Shown piece after piece: positions 47,150-60,411 of a DNA stretch of 64,000 bases. The DNA lies in contig CM045762.1 of assembly GCA_025200525.1 (NCBI GenBank), positions 89,532,717-89,596,716 on the forward strand, given 5' to 3'. A program made the translations under genes and the position numbers. The DNA comes from Camellia lanceoleosa (lineage: Eukaryota > Streptophyta > Magnoliopsida > Ericales > Theaceae). Under the pieces are notes generated by a model, which saw nothing but the letters and a program-made list of their open reading frames with translations, did not search any database and was not told the DNA's origin. Position 1 is the stretch's first letter, and each line of letters opens with the position of its first letter.

Positions 47150-49537
47150 CTTTCTGGCATTTCTCACACCAACTCCCAACATACGCGTGCTAATTACGCC
47201 CCATCAGACCCCACAGGTCTTATTTGACATGATGAAGCTACCCATGCCATCCCTACAGTTGTTTGGGGGTTGCTTTCAATTTTCAGCCCTCGAAGGCCTT
47301 TTCAGCTAAGTTTATGACTTTTTTCATGCCAACTCTCAACATACACGTGCTAATTACGTCCCGTCTGTCCATATAGGTCCTATTTGATATGATGAAGCTA
47401 CCCGTGCCATCCCTATTATGGTTCGGGGGCTGCTTTCTATTTTCAGCCCTCGAAGGCCTTTTTTCGACTAAGTTTATGGCATTTTTCACGCCAACTCCCA
47501 ACGTACACGTGCTAATTACGTCCCTTCTATCCCCATAGGTCCTATTTGACATGAGGAAGCTACTCGTGCCATCCCTACAATGGTTCGGGGGCTGCTTTCA
47601 ATTTTCAGCCCTCAAAGGCCTTTTTCAGCTAAGTTTTTGGTGTTTTTCACGCCAACTCTCAACGTACAAGTGCTAATTACATCATGTCTGTCCCTATAGG
47701 TCCTATTTGACACAAGGAATCTACCCGTGCCATCCCTACTATGGTTCGGGGGTTGCTTTCTATTTTCAGCCCTCTAAGGCCTTTTTTGGGCTAAGTTTAT
47801 GGCGTTTTTCACGCCAACTCCCAACGTACACGTGCTAATTACGTCTCATCTGTTCCCATAGGTCCTATTTGACATGAGGAAGCTACTCTTGCCATCCCTA
47901 CAGTTGTTCGGGGGCTGCTTTCAATTTTCGGCCCTCGATGGCCTTTTTCGGCTAAGTTTTTGGCGTTTTTCACGCCAACTCCCAACGTACACGTGCTAAT
48001 TACGTCTCGCCTATTCCACAGGTCCTATTTGACACGACGAAGCTACTCGTGCCATCTCTGCAGTGGTTCGGGGGCTGTTTTCAATTTTCGGCCATCAAAG
48101 GCCTTTTTCGGCTAAGTTTGTGGCGTTTTTCACGCCAACTCCCAACGTACACGTGCTAATTCTGTCCCATCTGTCCCTATAGGTCCTATTTGACACAAGG
48201 AAGCTACCCGTGCCATCCCTACTGTGGTTCGGGGGCTGCTTTCAATTTTCGGCCCTCGAAGGCCTTTTTTCAGCTAAGTTTATGGCGTTTTTCACGCCAA
48301 CTCCCAACATACATGTCCTAATTATGTCCTGTCTGTCCCCATAGGTCCTATTTGACACGAGGAAGATACTCGTGCCATCCCTACTATGGTTCGGGGGCTG
48401 CTTTCAATTTTCGGCCCTCGAAGGCCTTATCGGCTAAGTTTTTGGCGTTTTTCACGCCAACTCCCAACATACATGTGCCAATTACATCTCATCTGTTCCC
48501 ACATGTCCTATTTGATAGGACAAAGCTACCCATGCCATCCCCCCAGTGGTTCGGGGGCTGCTTTCAATTTTTGGCCCTCGAAGGCCATTTTCGGCTAAGT
48601 TTGGGGCGTTTTTCATGCCAACTCCCAACGTACACATGCTAATTACGTTCCGTCGATCCCTATAGGTCCTATTTGACACGAGGAAGCTACCCGTGCCAAC
48701 TGTACAGTGGTTCGGGGGCTGCTTTCTATTTTCGGCCCTCGAAGGCCTTTTTCGGCTATGTTTATGGTGTTTTTCACGCCAACTCCCAACGTACACGTGC
48801 TAATTATGTCCAGTCTGTCCCCATAGGTCCTATTTCACACGAGGAAGCTACCTATGTCATCCTTATAGTTATTTGGGGGCTGGTTTCAATTTTTGGCCCT
48901 CGAAGGCCTTTTCGGCTAAGTTTATGCCGTTTTTCACGCCAACTCCTAACGTACACGTGCTAATTACATCCCGTCTATCCCTATAGGTCCTATTTGACAT
49001 GAGGAAGCTATTCATTCCATCGCTATTGTGGTTCAGGGGCTGTTTTCTATTTTCGGCCCTCGAAGGCCTTTTTTCGGCTAAGTTTATGGTGTTTTTCACA
49101 CCAACTCCCAACGTACACGTGCTAATTACTTCCCGTCTGTCCCCACAGGCCCTATTTGACACAAGGAAGCTACTCGTGCCATCCCTATAGTGGTTTGGGG
49201 GCTGCTTTCAATTTTTGGCCCTCTAAGGCCTTTTTTGGCTATGTTTTTGGCCTTTTTCACGCCAACTCCCAACATACACGTGCTAATTACGTCTCGTCTG
49301 TCCCCACAGATCCTATTTGATACGAAGAAGCTACTCGTGCCATCCCTACAGTGGTTCGGGGGCTGTTTTCAATTTTCTGCCCTCGAAGGCCTTTTTCGGC
49401 TAAGTTTTTGGCGTTTTTCACGCCAACTCCGAACGTACACGTGCTAATTACATCCCTTATGTCCCCACAGGTCCTATTTGACATGACGAAGCTACCCGTG
49501 CCATCCCCGTAGTGGTTCGGGGGCTACTTTCAATTTT
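47150..49537 (+). repeat. 161-bp tandem satellite, 15 copies, inside the CACTA element
   Basis: GGTTCGGGGGCTGCTTTCAA recurs with small changes at about 47259, 47423, 47582, 47744, 47906, 48065, 48228, 48388, 48550, 48710, 48868, 49029, 49193, 49352 and 49515, a mean spacing of 161 bp. Each unit also has CACGCCAACTCCCAACGTAC and GGTCCTATTTGACA. The right edge cuts into the transposase gene at 49538. Confidence 0.95.
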
Positions 49538-52500
49538 CACACTCTGGATATAATTTGTGTTGAGCATCATCGAACAACTTCATGAACTTCAACAAATTGT
49601 GCCTCTCCGAACTAGTACTTTCTTCGTTGACACGATCATCCATGAGACCACTCATGTAAATCTCTTCTAACATGGTTGGAAGTTCACCCACATTTTCATG
49701 ATTGGTTGTCATTCCAACTTGGTTGCTTTCAGTATCATCATTTCACATAGTAGGATGAGCACGAAACATGGGAACATGTTTCCCGTGGTGGACCCAAGTT
49801 CGATAAGCACATGCGATTTCTCTTCAAAACAAGTGCAACAGTACAATGTGTCGACTAAATTTCGTGTCGTTCAAGCAATCAACACAAGGACAACGGATTT
49901 CATCCTGCGGCCCTAAATTCTTCGTAGCGAACTCAATAAATGATTGAACACCTTGTAGATATGTAGAAGTCCCCGAACGCATCCCGGGGGAAGGGGAGTG
50001 CGAATCCCCCCCGTTCTGGTTCGATATTGGGTCACTACAGTTCGAAGGACTCAAATGTCACGGTTCTTAATCTTGAACCAAAGAGTCCAAATCCGGCAAA
50101 TCGTTTTGAGAAAACATATTTTTTGAAAGAAGTGCCAAACATGGACTGCTTCGCCAGATACAGAGTCGCCACCTAAATATTTTATTTTATGGGAAATTTA
50201 GGAAACCCTGACTCGGTGCCAAAAGGCCACGTGTCCGTCATCACCAAAATTGCCTCGGCTCGGGAACTTGGGTACGATTGGGGAAGGTCACTTCGTGAGC
50301 ACTTCGCCGCCGGTCAAAGACCGGCCTCTACTAACCATGATATCTGTTTTTGAAAACATTGTGAGTTCTTATTCCGGTTATTAGCCTAGGTTACTATGTG
50401 ATGCGCACATCATACAAGTATAGATTGAATCGCCTGAATTGGAACAAAACATTTCATGTTTATTTGTTTGAAAATGGTTTGATGGTGCTACCCGCAAGTA
50501 GGCTAAGACGCGGATTTGCCACCCTCGGGTGGGCTTAGAAAATGTGATTTTGCCACTATCTAGTGGGCTTAAAACAAACATTTGATGAATTGTCCCAATT
50601 CAAATAACTCAACCTCCACCCACAGGCATTCAAGGCAGTTATATCACATAAGCATTTAGCCTCATGGTAAGCATGCTTTTCATGGCAGTCACTCACACAC
50701 ATGCAAGGATGCTAAAGCATAAAACTCACCGAGTACTCCAAGCCAAAACAGAAGCTTGTTAGAAATCCATGCATGGACCTAAGCATACTGAAATGTCTAA
50801 TGCAACACATGCAAAGATGCAAACTATAGCAGGCTCGGCTATTCTAAACATGGCATATGGAATGCTACAACTAACACGTATTCAATTTGGAATTGAAATA
50901 CAAATGCAGTTTGTATGATGCGCCGAGTCATGCGTAAATACAGATGAATGATGCAAACATCTTTGTTATCTTTGTATGCTAATTGGAATATGCCCTATAT
51001 CTAACCATCGTAAGCCGGTAAATAAAAGGCAAGGAAGACGTGGTGTTGGAAGACATACATCACACTCACCCACATTTATTACAATTATGCCCTCGCGAGA
51101 GGGTCCGAATAAATAATCTGATCTGAATAAAAGACTAATCTGATCGAATAAATATCTGATTTCTAATTAATTAACAAATTAACTAAGGAAAATCAGAATT
51201 GGCATGCAAGCAGTGCCTTGACTACTTTCTGGATAATGAGATGATGCATGTTTGGGCTGCTTTGCGCGGAACTCCACGGCGATGCCCCAATTAGCCTCTG
51301 TTTGCAATGTTTCTCGAAATGCGTGCCATGCTCCGAAAAGTTGCTGATCCTTCATTTTGCTGCAACAGAGAGCAGGAAAGGGGCATAGCAATGTATTTCA
51401 CAAATATATGCATGCCTCGATCCTCGTGCCACCAATCACGCATCTCGATGCGTGATGCCCGAGGAGCCAAATTGCACAACTCAATATAGGATGAATGCAG
51501 ATGAATGCTACAACAAAACCTAACTCCATCATGGGTAATCCGAAGTGTCGGTGACTTGGGAATTGAGACCCGTTCCGTCACTCGGAGTACGGAACGCGCC
51601 TCGTTTCCCGTGTCCGGGCTAACTCCTACCCCAAACACGATGCAATATGCATGATATGCATGAAATGTAGCTAATATACAATCCTAACATACACAATGCT
51701 ATGAAAATGAGATGTCTCGGAATGCGTGCACACAGGCACGCAAACCGAGGAAATGATCCTAAGGCATAAAATGGCATACGCAATGCAATTGGACTTACAC
51801 TAACACGAGTGGACCTCAGCCACACTCACATAAGAGGCCGTCGGATAAAAGTGAAGTGCCTCAAAATGTGTGCACACAGGCACACAAACCGAGGTGATGG
51901 CATAAAGGCATGAAACGGCCTGAAATATGATATACAATGAGACTAAAATGAGATGTCTCGAAATACGTGCCTACGGGCACGCAAACCGAGAAAATGGCAT
52001 ACGGAATGCAACAGGACTAAAATGAGATATGCGATGCAATATGGGCTTATACCAACATGAGAGAGCCTCAACCACACTCACACAGGAGGCCGATGGATGA
52101 AAAAGAGATGCCTCGAAATGCGTGCACACAGGCACGCAAACCGAGGCAATGGCATACGCAATGCAATGAGACTAAAAATGGCATACAGAATGCAAAATGG
52201 ACTTACACCAACATGAGTAAGCCTCAGCCACACTCACATGAGAGGCCGATGGATGAAAATGAAGTGCCTCGAAGTGCGCGCACATGGGCACGCAAACCAA
52301 GGCAATGGCCCTAAGGCATGAAATGACATGGAAAAAGGCATGAAATGACATGGAAAATGACATGCAAACATGCAAATGGAATTTCAGCACACACAAATGA
52401 TGCAAAACAGTCCCGAAAGGTGGGGAAATGACACCAAATGCATGGAATGGTCCCGAAATGCGATATTAAGCACCCGAAATGGCCTACAGCCATATTAAAC

Positions 52501-55071
52501 ATGCATAATTGGTACATGACATGCAAAACAGTAGCAAGGCAGCCCCAAAATAACATTTTTTACAGTACAAAACATGGCGAAATAGTAAGCATAGATAGGA
52601 CAACAATGGCATGCAAAAATGGGGGCCAAGAGAGGGGTATTGAAACAAGTGATGTATACGATGCTCAAATGGAAAAATACCCTTCTACAACACTGATGAG
52701 GGACTAAAAATATGAACATTTACAGTGAACGACATCCCCCAACTCAGTATGCAAACATGCTAAAAATGTCATGCAAGAACTAGGATACATAAGGCTATAA
52801 CATGAGGTACCCCAAACATTCATCCAACAAGAAAAGACCCTTAATGAAATACGTCAAGAAGATCAAAATATGACTCTTTCCAGCTCTGATGATGGTCGAA
52901 AACAGAAGCTAGATAAGCTTAAAAAAGCATACAAAAATGGGGGTCAAAGAGGGGTAGAATGGTAGGTACTACATGGAGATCCCGAACAAGATTGATCCCT
53001 TCTACAATGTTGTAGAGGGACACAAAATAAACTTACTCACAGTTCATAACAAATTCCAAAACAATTTACATATAGGCCAAACAAATCATGCAAATTTACG
53101 GTAAATAGGAGAGATTATGAAGTAAGTGCAAGATAGAGGACCCAAACAGGATTGAGCCCTCATTAAATGTTGAAGAGGGGCTCAAAATAGGCCATCTTAC
53201 AGTTTACATTATGCTCGAAAACAGATCACACATAGGCCAAATATTCAATGCAAAATAATGGCATTTAAGAGAGTATTGAAGCAAGCACCAAATGGAGGGC
53301 TCAAACAGGGTTGAGCCCTTAAACAAACATGAAGATAAGCTCAAAAGAGTGACCCTTTCAGTTAGGGTCGGAGCCTAAAAAAGTGAGCAAATAAGCTTAA
53401 GAAATGAAGCAAGAAAATGCTACAAAAGAGGGAAATGGAGACTTACCCTTGTAGACAAGTCTTGGCTGCCTTTTGCTTGAAGAATGGATGCTTCTAAGCC
53501 TCTAAAGAACCTCTCCTTGCTGCTGGAAATGGAGTGGTGATGGGGATGCTTGATGGTGATGAAGAAATGGCACCAAACTTGAAGAAAAAATGACTTTGGA
53601 GCTTGGAAATGGAGAGAAATGGGAGGTGGAAGATATATCTCTCTCAAATGTGTCTAAACAATGTCTAACCTTGAGCCAAGAAGCCAAGCCTCTCCTTTAT
53701 AGAGGAGAGGCATAAAAAAAATCTAAAGGACCTCTCTAATCCTCCATACACGTGTATGGAGGATGGTCCAATTGGCAACTAGCTGGCACAGCTGTAATAC
53801 ACTGAGGGAGAGGAAAATGGCCGGCCAGCTCACAGGGGCAAAAAGGTCATTTCACAAAAAGGGTGGCCGGCCAGCTAGTTTTCAGGAACTTCCGGGAAGA
53901 AGGCTGGCCGGTGGGTGCTATGGAAGTCCAAATGTCGCCATTCAAGTGTCCAAATTGAAGCTCCGGAAGTTATCTTTCCAATGGCGCAAACCTTGCATCA
54001 AAATTCCTCCTGTGGAAAAAGTTATGCCCGTTTCCGTGAAGCCGCGCAGATTTCGGTCCAACCGGAGTGATGCCCTACTTCAATCAACCATATCTCCTCC
54101 ATCCGGAATTGAACTTAGGAGATTCTTGAGTGAAAAATGAAGCCCCGGGAGTAAGCTTTCCAACGATGGTGGCCTCATACTTTAATTCCTCTTGTGCAAA
54201 GAGTTACGCCCGTTTCGGTGAAGCCGCGCAGACTTTTCTCCTTCCCGGATCCACTTTTCAAAGAGGTTTCAAAATGGACAAAAGAATTACTGGCCGGCCA
54301 TGTGTTTTTAGGGTCCTCCCATGTGTGTACAACACAAATATGTGGTTTCGGCTCGAAGAAAATGGCCCTAGGGTGTTCAACATTAGCCCGGAAGTGAGAA
54401 AAACGGGCGCCGGGGGGCGCCGGGGGGCGCCGGAGGAGCATAACTGGTTGTTGAGACAATTGCTGGCCTCCCACCCTCCAGTGATCTTTCTGGTGATAAA
54501 ACAGAGGTACCTGCCAAAAATGAACAAAAACCGATGCAAAACGAATGCTCGGGGGCCAAAACACGCAGACCGGCCGTTAAGCACCGAAAGTGGTGTTTGG
54601 CCACGAAGTGGGTATCTAAGACCCCAGTGTCCCTCGAAAGGGAGTAAATGAGATGCATGCCAAAAACCGGAGGAATCGGAGATGGTTGGGTGGTCCCGAA
54701 CCGAGGCACACGGCCTGACGGCTCCGAAAACCGGGAACCGGGCTCTGAAATGGGCAAAATGGCCTACGGCCACGAAATGTAGCCCACGGCCACTGAGAGA
54801 TGGTCTACGGGACCTCTCCCTCCCCTCAGGAAAGAAAACAGAGAAAACCGAGTCTGGTTCGCAAACCGAGGCAAGGCACAGAAGAGGGTTCGGAAGTCCG
54901 GAGGCAGGGCGCACGGCCGCGACTCTGAGACTTCTGAACGAGCACAATATGCAACATCACCGAGCGCTCAATCGGTGACATCTGAGTCTTAAGGTCGGTC
55001 AAAAATGGGGTGTTTACAAGATACTCTTTACTTTTTAGCCTATCTTTTATCACCATCCAACTCCTGTCCAT
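49538..55071 (-). pseudogene. TNP2-type CACTA transposase, N-terminal exon split by an LTR
   Basis: On the minus strand, ATG at 55071 opens MDRSWMVIKDRLKSKE to 55024. After the solo LTR the same frame continues from 49961 with the transposase-associated domain: LQGVQSFIEF, then IRCPCVDCLN, a TWVHHGKHVPMFR stretch and a region ending HKLYPE at 49538. This matches the conserved start of TNP2-like transposases (PF13963). Two in-frame TGA codons (49826-49824 and 49745-49743) interrupt it; each fits one transition. The catalytic part is missing, since the 161-bp satellite begins where it should continue. Confidence 0.85.
49962..55018 (-). repeat. Solo LTR of the giant gypsy family with AGATA target duplication
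   Basis: 5057 bp, plus-strand ends TGTAGAAGTCCCC and GGGGTGTTTACA. AGATA lies on both sides (49957-49961 and 55019-55023), a perfect 5-bp target duplication. Minus-strand content matches the other long LTRs: TGTAAACACCCCATTTTTGA start, GGCCGGCC cluster at 53819-53905, TATA (CTCTATAAAGG, about 53694-53705), ~160-bp repeats (52650-53400) and GC-rich units (51700-52320). No internal gag-pol is attached, so it is a solo LTR. Confidence 0.93.
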
Positions 55072-57471
55072 TATTAGAACAGTACACATCAAGCAAAGAT
55101 GAACCTGGGAATGGACGACAACTTGGAACAATACTTTGTAATGGAAGAGAGCTTAAGTAAGTTTAGGGGTTCGATTAGCATTGCTTTTTGAAGCGAACGA
55201 AATAGTAATAACAGATTGGGATATTTTGCCTATTTGTCTATTGCATATAGTTGGCTAATTTCACTATTAACTTGGCATGTATTCATATGCAAATGTGACA
55301 TACATTCACAATTCTATGTAAAGTCATCTTAGAGGGAGACAAATAATTGTAACCAAATTTCAAGAGAAACTAAATTTGATATTCAATATAGATTTTCCTT
55401 GGATAGATCTCAGCAAATACATTTTGTAAACATAAATTTTATGAAAATTAGATAGGTAAAACAAAAGTAATGAAATTTTAAAGTTTTGAAACATTTAAAA
55501 AAATAAAGTAATTGCTTTATACATTGATTTGGTTGTTATGCACAAATCACAAAGAACAAAGACCCAAAAAAAGTCAAGTTGGTGCGACTCCCATTGAAGA
55601 TGCAATCAGTAGATGCTATTTTCTATATATGAAACTAACACCTCCAAATATTAGTGTATTCAATACTATTTTTATGCATTATTCACAAATAAGAGTATAT
55701 TCAAGACTCATTTAAGCATTACGCACTAGTTGACGTGTATTCAATACTAGACAAAGTACAAGTTCATGTGAGTATAGTGTAGTAGATGACCATTGCCTAT
55801 TTGCTGCTTGCATATTTGGGTCTAAAGCTATGGCAAATAAATAATATCAATGAAATTAGTTGGTGTTTATGTGTTTTGAAGGTAGCTTGAAGATGTTAGA
55901 TTGTTGAAAGGGTCTAATTTTGTGCATAATATGTCAATAGACTATGATTTGGGATATTTTTTATTCTTTTCATTAGAGAAGAGTGTTAATCAAGTTGACA
56001 ACAATTATATTTCAACTATAATTATATTTTGTATTGTTCATATACTAAAAAAGTGTGAACAAATTTATTTTCATATTACAAAATATTTAATTTAATTACA
56101 TGTATTGATTGTTCCTTCTAAGTAGTATTTCAAATATATACCCTTAAAATGATTCTTCAATTCTATATTAATTAATAGGGGCATTTGCTAGTCATGGTGC
56201 AAGATTAATTTATATGTAACTAACATTATACTAATGTGTATATATTTGTTCCAATCAGTAGAAAAATAATTTAAAAATTCATGAAAAATATTACATGAAA
56301 TAGACTATAAACTTAAAATAGTTAAAAAGTCAACAAAATCTAATAATAAATTACTAAAATCCAAAATTCAAACCCAACACCTACTACTAATTACATTCTA
56401 CATTTGGTCTAGAATGTTCGAATGTGATATATTTACATAGATTACCACCCCTTTATGAGTTCTCTACTTTCTGATGGCTTTCATGTTCTTCCAGTAAGGG
56501 CATTTTGGTCTACAGTAGAGATGGCTCAAGCCTACTGAGGGCCTAGACCAAAAAAAAATATATATATATATAGCTAGAATATGGTTTGGTGCCTTACAAT
56601 GGTCGTTGCCATTCTATTATTGTCCCCATTCTACACTAACATAGTGCAACTTCTTGTGCAACTTAGATTGTAAAGTTAGGTGCTTTCAAAATCAATAGTG
56701 TGGTTGAAAGGCTACAGCTATCCCAGGAGATCACAAAGATTATTTTTGTCTTTTTTCAACAAATCCTGAGTGAAAGGACGACCATGTTCTTTAATCGTCA
56801 TATTGACCAGATTATCCTCTATTGTTTCTACGGAGTTCCAAAGGTTTGCACTAGAAAGATGTGAGAGTATTTAGGCTATTGATTAATCACACATTCTAAT
56901 CCTAATTTCTTATGTGTTGGCCACAAGTTTCTCAACTGAGGCTGACTTTTAAAGAAATTATTTTCAACTATAGAAAGCAACCACAGTGTAAACCTCATGG
57001 TTTTCATAGTGTGTTTGTTGATTGGTCATCAGCACGCCGTCATGGGGTATGCGTTCATAATGTATATGTTTCTCCGTTGCGGTCATCGAAGGTAGTTCTT
57101 TATTTTTTGAAATTTATTCCTATGTAATCAAACTTATGCATTATATTTCCTTTGACCTTGGATTTCGTTGAACTTGGACACAAAAAGCTTGACAAAAGTT
57201 GTTACCATTCTTTTAATCATGACTTTATACATATCAGAGTCTTATAATCACTTTTTTAAATCATTTCTTGTTTCATGGGGTTAATGTAGTACATGACTTA
57301 ACCATTCCTACATGATTTCTTGTTTCATGGGGTTAATCATTTCTTGTTTCATTGGTCTCCTTAATTATTTTGTTAATTTTTGACATGTTTATTGATTCCT
57401 TGTTAGTATGTATTTACAATTTTGTAGACAAATGTTGAGTTGACATATATATGATATTATATATATATATT

Positions 57472-57505
<34 letters not shown>

Positions 57506-58083
57506 TATATATGTATATATTTTTTTATTATTTTTTAGCCAAAGGATTGTATTGTATTATATTATTGAGATTAATGTTTTTTTTTGAGCATTGATTGACC
57601 CAAGATGCACAATGGAGTGCCCTAAAAAAAAAAAAAATCATATGATCATTTTTTTTTCACCTTTGACTGACTTAACAACAATCTTTTTTTTTTATGGTGT
57701 CTAGGAATTCTTCAAGTTTTACATTTTCTCTGTTTCATTTTCATGTAAATGTCTTTCCAGAATAACATGATACAATATTAACCAAAGGCAAGAATAGAGA
57801 TAGAGCTATATTAGATGCCCAAGCTATCGAGCAATGTAAGATAGCCCCAAATTCTAATTTAAAAAAAAAATGTTCCAAATGAAAAAAAATTAATTTAGAA
57901 ATTCTGCAATACACAGGATTCAAGACTTCAGAATTGGAGCATTAAAAGATACAATGTGCACCAAATTGTTTGCTTATTATGCTGTTTAGTATAGGTAAGA
58001 AACAGAGGCACATTTGGTGATATAGTTCAACAATCCAAAATCGAGAATCCAAATCCACAATCTGAAATTTCAACCAAACCCAT
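55072..58083. other. CACTA 5' interior, no gene recognised
   Basis: AT-rich. Features are a TA-rich stretch followed by about 30 Ts (57440-57505). Upstream of the transposase ATG on the minus strand this should be leader and intron sequence. The open frame at 56912-57127 on the plus strand has no motif that I recognise. Confidence 0.5.
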
Positions 58084-58249
58084 TCACGAAATCAGAAAAA
58101 GCCCTAAAAAATTGTTTACAAAATAAACGAAAAATGAAAGAAAAAAAAATGTCAAAACCCTACAGAAATCGTGAGAGAAGGGAATGAGAGAGACAGCGAG
58201 AAACACATACAACCAGACAGACCCAAATCGACAAAGAGGGAGAGAGACG

Positions 58250-58440
58250 ACAGATACATACCTGTAATCAGTGGTGGGGCCGATTTGCAGTGGTCGTGGT
58301 GGCGAGTGCCGGTGGCCAGCGATGGTGATGATCGGCGGTGGTGAGCGACGGGTTTGGTATCGATTGCTTTGTATGTTAGTGTGTGAGACAAAAGAGAACA
58401 AAAAAGTGTGTTTGTGTAATATATATACTGGGCGCCAATA
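58250..58440 (-). promoter_or_regulatory. Putative CACTA promoter and non-coding first exon
   Basis: The minus strand has GTATATATATTACAC at about 58416-58430, just inside the right subterminal repeats. About 160 bp downstream GATTACAG|GTATGT (about 58257-58270) is a good splice donor. CACTA transposase genes commonly start this way near the element end. This is an inference. Confidence 0.45.
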
Positions 58441-58459
58441 TTAATTAGTTTCCCTCTAA

Positions 58460-58908
58460 AAAAATTTTGAAGCTTTAGCGACTAAATGACTATTTGTTGC
58501 CAAATATACTTAACAACGACTAAAAATTGGTCGCCAAAAGCTGTTTCTTTGGCTACTGAATTCAAATTTTCGTAAGCAATATTGAATATACAACGACTAA
58601 CTTACCTGTGGTCGTAAAAAATTCATGAAAAATGTGCCCACTTTTGGGCGACAAAAATGTTTTGTCGCAAAATGAAATTATACGGCGACAAAATCAAATT
58701 TTAGTAGCTTAAAATGGTAACAAACAGCGACTAAAACTAAATTTAGTCGCCAATAAGACTATATGGTGACTAAAATAATTTAGTAGCTAAAAGATTCAAT
58801 CAATGCTGACTATAAATAAGGTTTTTATTTGCCCAATCTACTGTTTTTGGCGACTGAAATTGTTTTGGTCGCCAATATTAGTCGCCAAATATGCATTTTC
58901 TTGTAGTG
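58460..58908. repeat. Right terminal and subterminal repeats of the CACTA element
   Basis: GCGACTAAA and TTAGTCGCCAA/TTGGTCGCCAA units recur about ten times and end with ATTAGTCGCCAAATATGCAT and TTTCTTGTAGTG. They mirror the left end. Confidence 0.85.
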
Positions 58909-60411
58909 CTTGAAAAAAAAAAAATTAATTTTTCATTATATTTTTGTATATTTTTCATAAAAAGTTAAAAAATAACTAAAATAGTCAATTCTCAAAACAA
59001 CACTATACTTCAAACAATCTCTAAGAACTTATTTTTCTCTTTAGTGATTTTTTTTTTTTTGGGGGGGGGGGGTGTGTCAAATTGGCTCAAATTATTTTAA
59101 TATAGTCTAGATGAATTAAAAATAAAAAAAAAGCAAAAGCAAAAGAACAAAAATAAGTCCCAAAATATTTAAATTGATTTTTAATTTTAATTTTAATTTA
59201 ATGAAGTATAAACATGAATATTGCTGGCATTGTTTTAGTGGTTATCTTTCAATCAATTTTTATTTTTATTTTATTTATTTATTATTTTTTAATGAAAAAG
59301 TACGAGACTTAATAAATTGCATATCCGATAATAAGTCATCTAATAAATTATATCAAAGTACAAGATAGATCCGAAAAGCGATCTCCACACATTGAGGATA
59401 TGAGTCTCCAAATAGAGAGAAACAAACATCCACCAGAGAAGAGAAAACTTTCATGAAAGGAGGAACCTTCATAATCTATTCATCATTGCAACTGGCAGTT
59501 ATGGTACCTAAATTCTCGCCTCTACATTATAAAATAAAATATACGTAATTTGAGGTAGTCGTCTAGCATATAAGTGAGGTTAGTAGTTTCAGATCTCAGT
59601 CATGAATTAAATTTGAGTATATATCTGAAACCTTGGTCGATGGCAAGCCAATGATAGTGATAAGAAGAGCGGTAGTGATTAGCATAGCGATGAACAAGAA
59701 ATAAGAAAAGAGAAACCATGGGAGAAAAAATTGAGAGAAGAGGAACCCTCTAGCGCCTTCCTCTCTCCTCTAAAGAGTAAAGAAAGGAAAAATGACTAGG
59801 GTTTCTTTCAAAGTAGTATAACAAGTTTGTTTGTTTATATATTTATTTATTTTTGTGGATGACATCGTTGGTGATTTAATGATACTAGCTAGTCCATCTG
59901 TCAAAAAAAAAAAAAATTTGTTAAAAATTCAAGAAAAAATTTATTAAATATTATACACAATATTCACAAAAATCTAACTTTTAGTTGTCTTGAGTTCTAC
60001 CTATTTTTGTCCATCTCTTATCCTTAAGGGGTACTTATTATGAAGATTATATTAAGAAAAGAATTTGGTTAATGTGTATTCAAATGGTACATGTTAAAAA
60101 GTTTAAAATATTATTTTGTACGAAAATAAAGTTTCGTTTGACAACATTATGTTTTTTAAAAGTCAAAAAGTCATTTAAAAAATCAAAAGGCTTATCATTT
60201 TACCTTATAAGCTACTTATAAAATTAAAATCACAGGTTGTCTGCAAGAGTTTTGGTAAAATGACCTTTCTACCCTGGCTTTATGTCAACACACCTGCAAG
60301 GATGGGCAACAGCTGTAGACTTCAGCTGATGCTTGTCATCAGTGACTTAAATCAAACAAGATGATTAAAGAGATAGAACTAGAGTTAGGGAAACAAGGCA
60401 TCGAGACACTA
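58909..60411. other. AT-rich spacer right of the CACTA element
   Basis: No gene is supported. A T-run followed directly by about 11 Gs is at 59047-59071. The rest has scattered poly-A and poly-T. Confidence 0.6.

Larger units (their letters stand above)
45608..58908 (-). mobile_element. CACTA (En/Spm-type) DNA transposon, 13.3 kb with insertions
   Basis: The left end is CACTACAAGAAAATACAC; the right end is the inverted form ending TTTTCTTGTAGTG at 58908. The terminal 14-15 bases are identical. Flanking triplets are CTG (45605-45607) and CTT (58909-58911), two of three matching for the 3-bp target duplication typical of CACTA elements. Interior: subterminal repeats at both ends, a 161-bp satellite, a minus-strand transposase remnant and a solo LTR of 5057 bp. 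Without the solo LTR and its duplicated site the element would be about 8.2 kb. Confidence 0.9.

Noticed and set aside
47283..49484. Frames of 60-105 codons with ISTCTLGVGVKN-like repeats
   Set aside because: These are products of the 161-bp satellite. The unit length is not a multiple of three, so no long repeat protein results.
56912..57127. 71-codon plus-strand frame
   Set aside because: No recognisable domain, AT-rich surroundings and opposite strand to the transposase; left as unassigned spacer.
58084..58401. 105-codon minus-strand frame near the CACTA right end
   Set aside because: No motif, and a good splice donor lies inside it (about 58262). It is better read as a non-coding first exon plus intron.
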